DNA of 64,000 nucleotides from Acidobacteriota bacterium (GTDB lineage Bacteria; Acidobacteriota; Blastocatellia; Chloracidobacteriales; Chloracidobacteriaceae): assembly GCA_016208495.1 (NCBI GenBank), contig JACQXX010000028.1, positions 62,001 through 126,000 on the forward strand, in the 5' to 3' direction. The notes under the pieces are model-generated. The model did not search any database. It was not told the origin of the DNA and worked only from the letters and a program-made list of their open reading frames with translations. Position 1 is the stretch's first letter; each line of letters starts with the position of its first letter. A program made the position numbers and the translations under genes. This document shows, piece after piece, positions 63,888 through 64,000 of this stretch.

Positions 63888-64000
63888 ATGACCAATCACT
63901 GGCGGGATTTTCACCAGCACCTTCAAAGCCTGGCAGGTGAGCATTCAGGAAAAATACTCGTCGGGTGTGCCGTTACCATCGAAGTCTTCCTTCTGGTTCT
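63888..64000 (+). CDS. Start of an unidentified gene (cut by window edge)
   Basis: An open frame from ATG at 63888 to the window end gives 37 residues (MTNHWRDFHQHLQSLAGEHS then GKILVGCAVTIEVFLLVL). The polar start followed by a hydrophobic segment suggests a membrane protein with a first transmembrane helix. GAAAGA lies upstream as a weak ribosome-binding site. Too short to identify. Confidence 0.45.
   Translation, partial: MTNHWRDFHQHLQSLAGEHSGKILVGCAVTIEVFLLV

Overview
The window looks like a chromosomal segment of a Gram-negative soil or sediment bacterium, most probably an Acidobacteriota (class Blastocatellia is a guess). The reasons are a giant Oar-type TonB-dependent receptor with an N-terminal carboxypeptidase-regulatory fold, a VWA protein of the type usually annotated as 'VWFA-related Acidobacterial domain', four Hanks-type Ser/Thr kinases, a DUF1800/DUF1501 export pair, many TPR proteins, and a roughly balanced base composition. 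No rRNA, tRNA, transposase or CRISPR array was recognised.

Layout. 1-1583: C-terminally cut membrane kinase (minus). 1936-6763: an enoyl-CoA hydratase/isomerase-family gene, then the DUF1800, DUF1501 and small Tat-protein genes (plus). 6848-7941: two families of palindromic repeats around a small membrane protein. 7951-20242: surface and regulatory genes (TPR/CsgG-like, AcpH-like, kinase, FG-GAP repeat protein, VWA protein, OmpA). 20544-24530: two tandem zinc-ribbon paralogues, a flotillin-like protein, and a small gene behind what reads as a complete cyclic di-AMP (ydaO/yuaA) riboswitch with its own promoter and terminator. 24934-33473: housekeeping and accessory genes (ftsY, eno, M48 protease, cysE, ABC1/AarF kinase, MNT nucleotidyltransferase, Uma2). 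33644-54684: MFS transporter, TonB receptor and a two-gene PKS/NRPS assembly line. 55156-59924: TPR protein and two kinases in an apparent operon. 60640-63722: mazG, threonine aldolase and a sirtuin, with the start of another gene at the right edge.

The biosynthetic locus (47800-54684 and 38484-47810, overlapping by 11 bp) has the order FAAL-ACP-KS-AT-KR-ACP followed by C-A-T-C-A-T-E-C. It should activate a fatty acid, extend it once to a 3-hydroxyacyl chain, and add two amino acids, the second probably D-serine. It ends in a condensation domain with no thioesterase or reductase, so the release step is unexplained.

The most unusual property is a dense population of short tandem repeats, mostly 7-mers (GAGTAGC, GTGGTTA, GGGTTCA/G, GAATGGA, ACCAGGA) with some 8-mers (GTGACAAG, AGCGAAAT). 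They lie between genes, usually as two inverted arrays around a 30-150 bp core, and often begin exactly at a stop codon. They recall the heptanucleotide STRRs of heterocystous cyanobacteria. One bracketed element lies in frame inside an NRPS adenylation domain, and a single array lies inside the other one.
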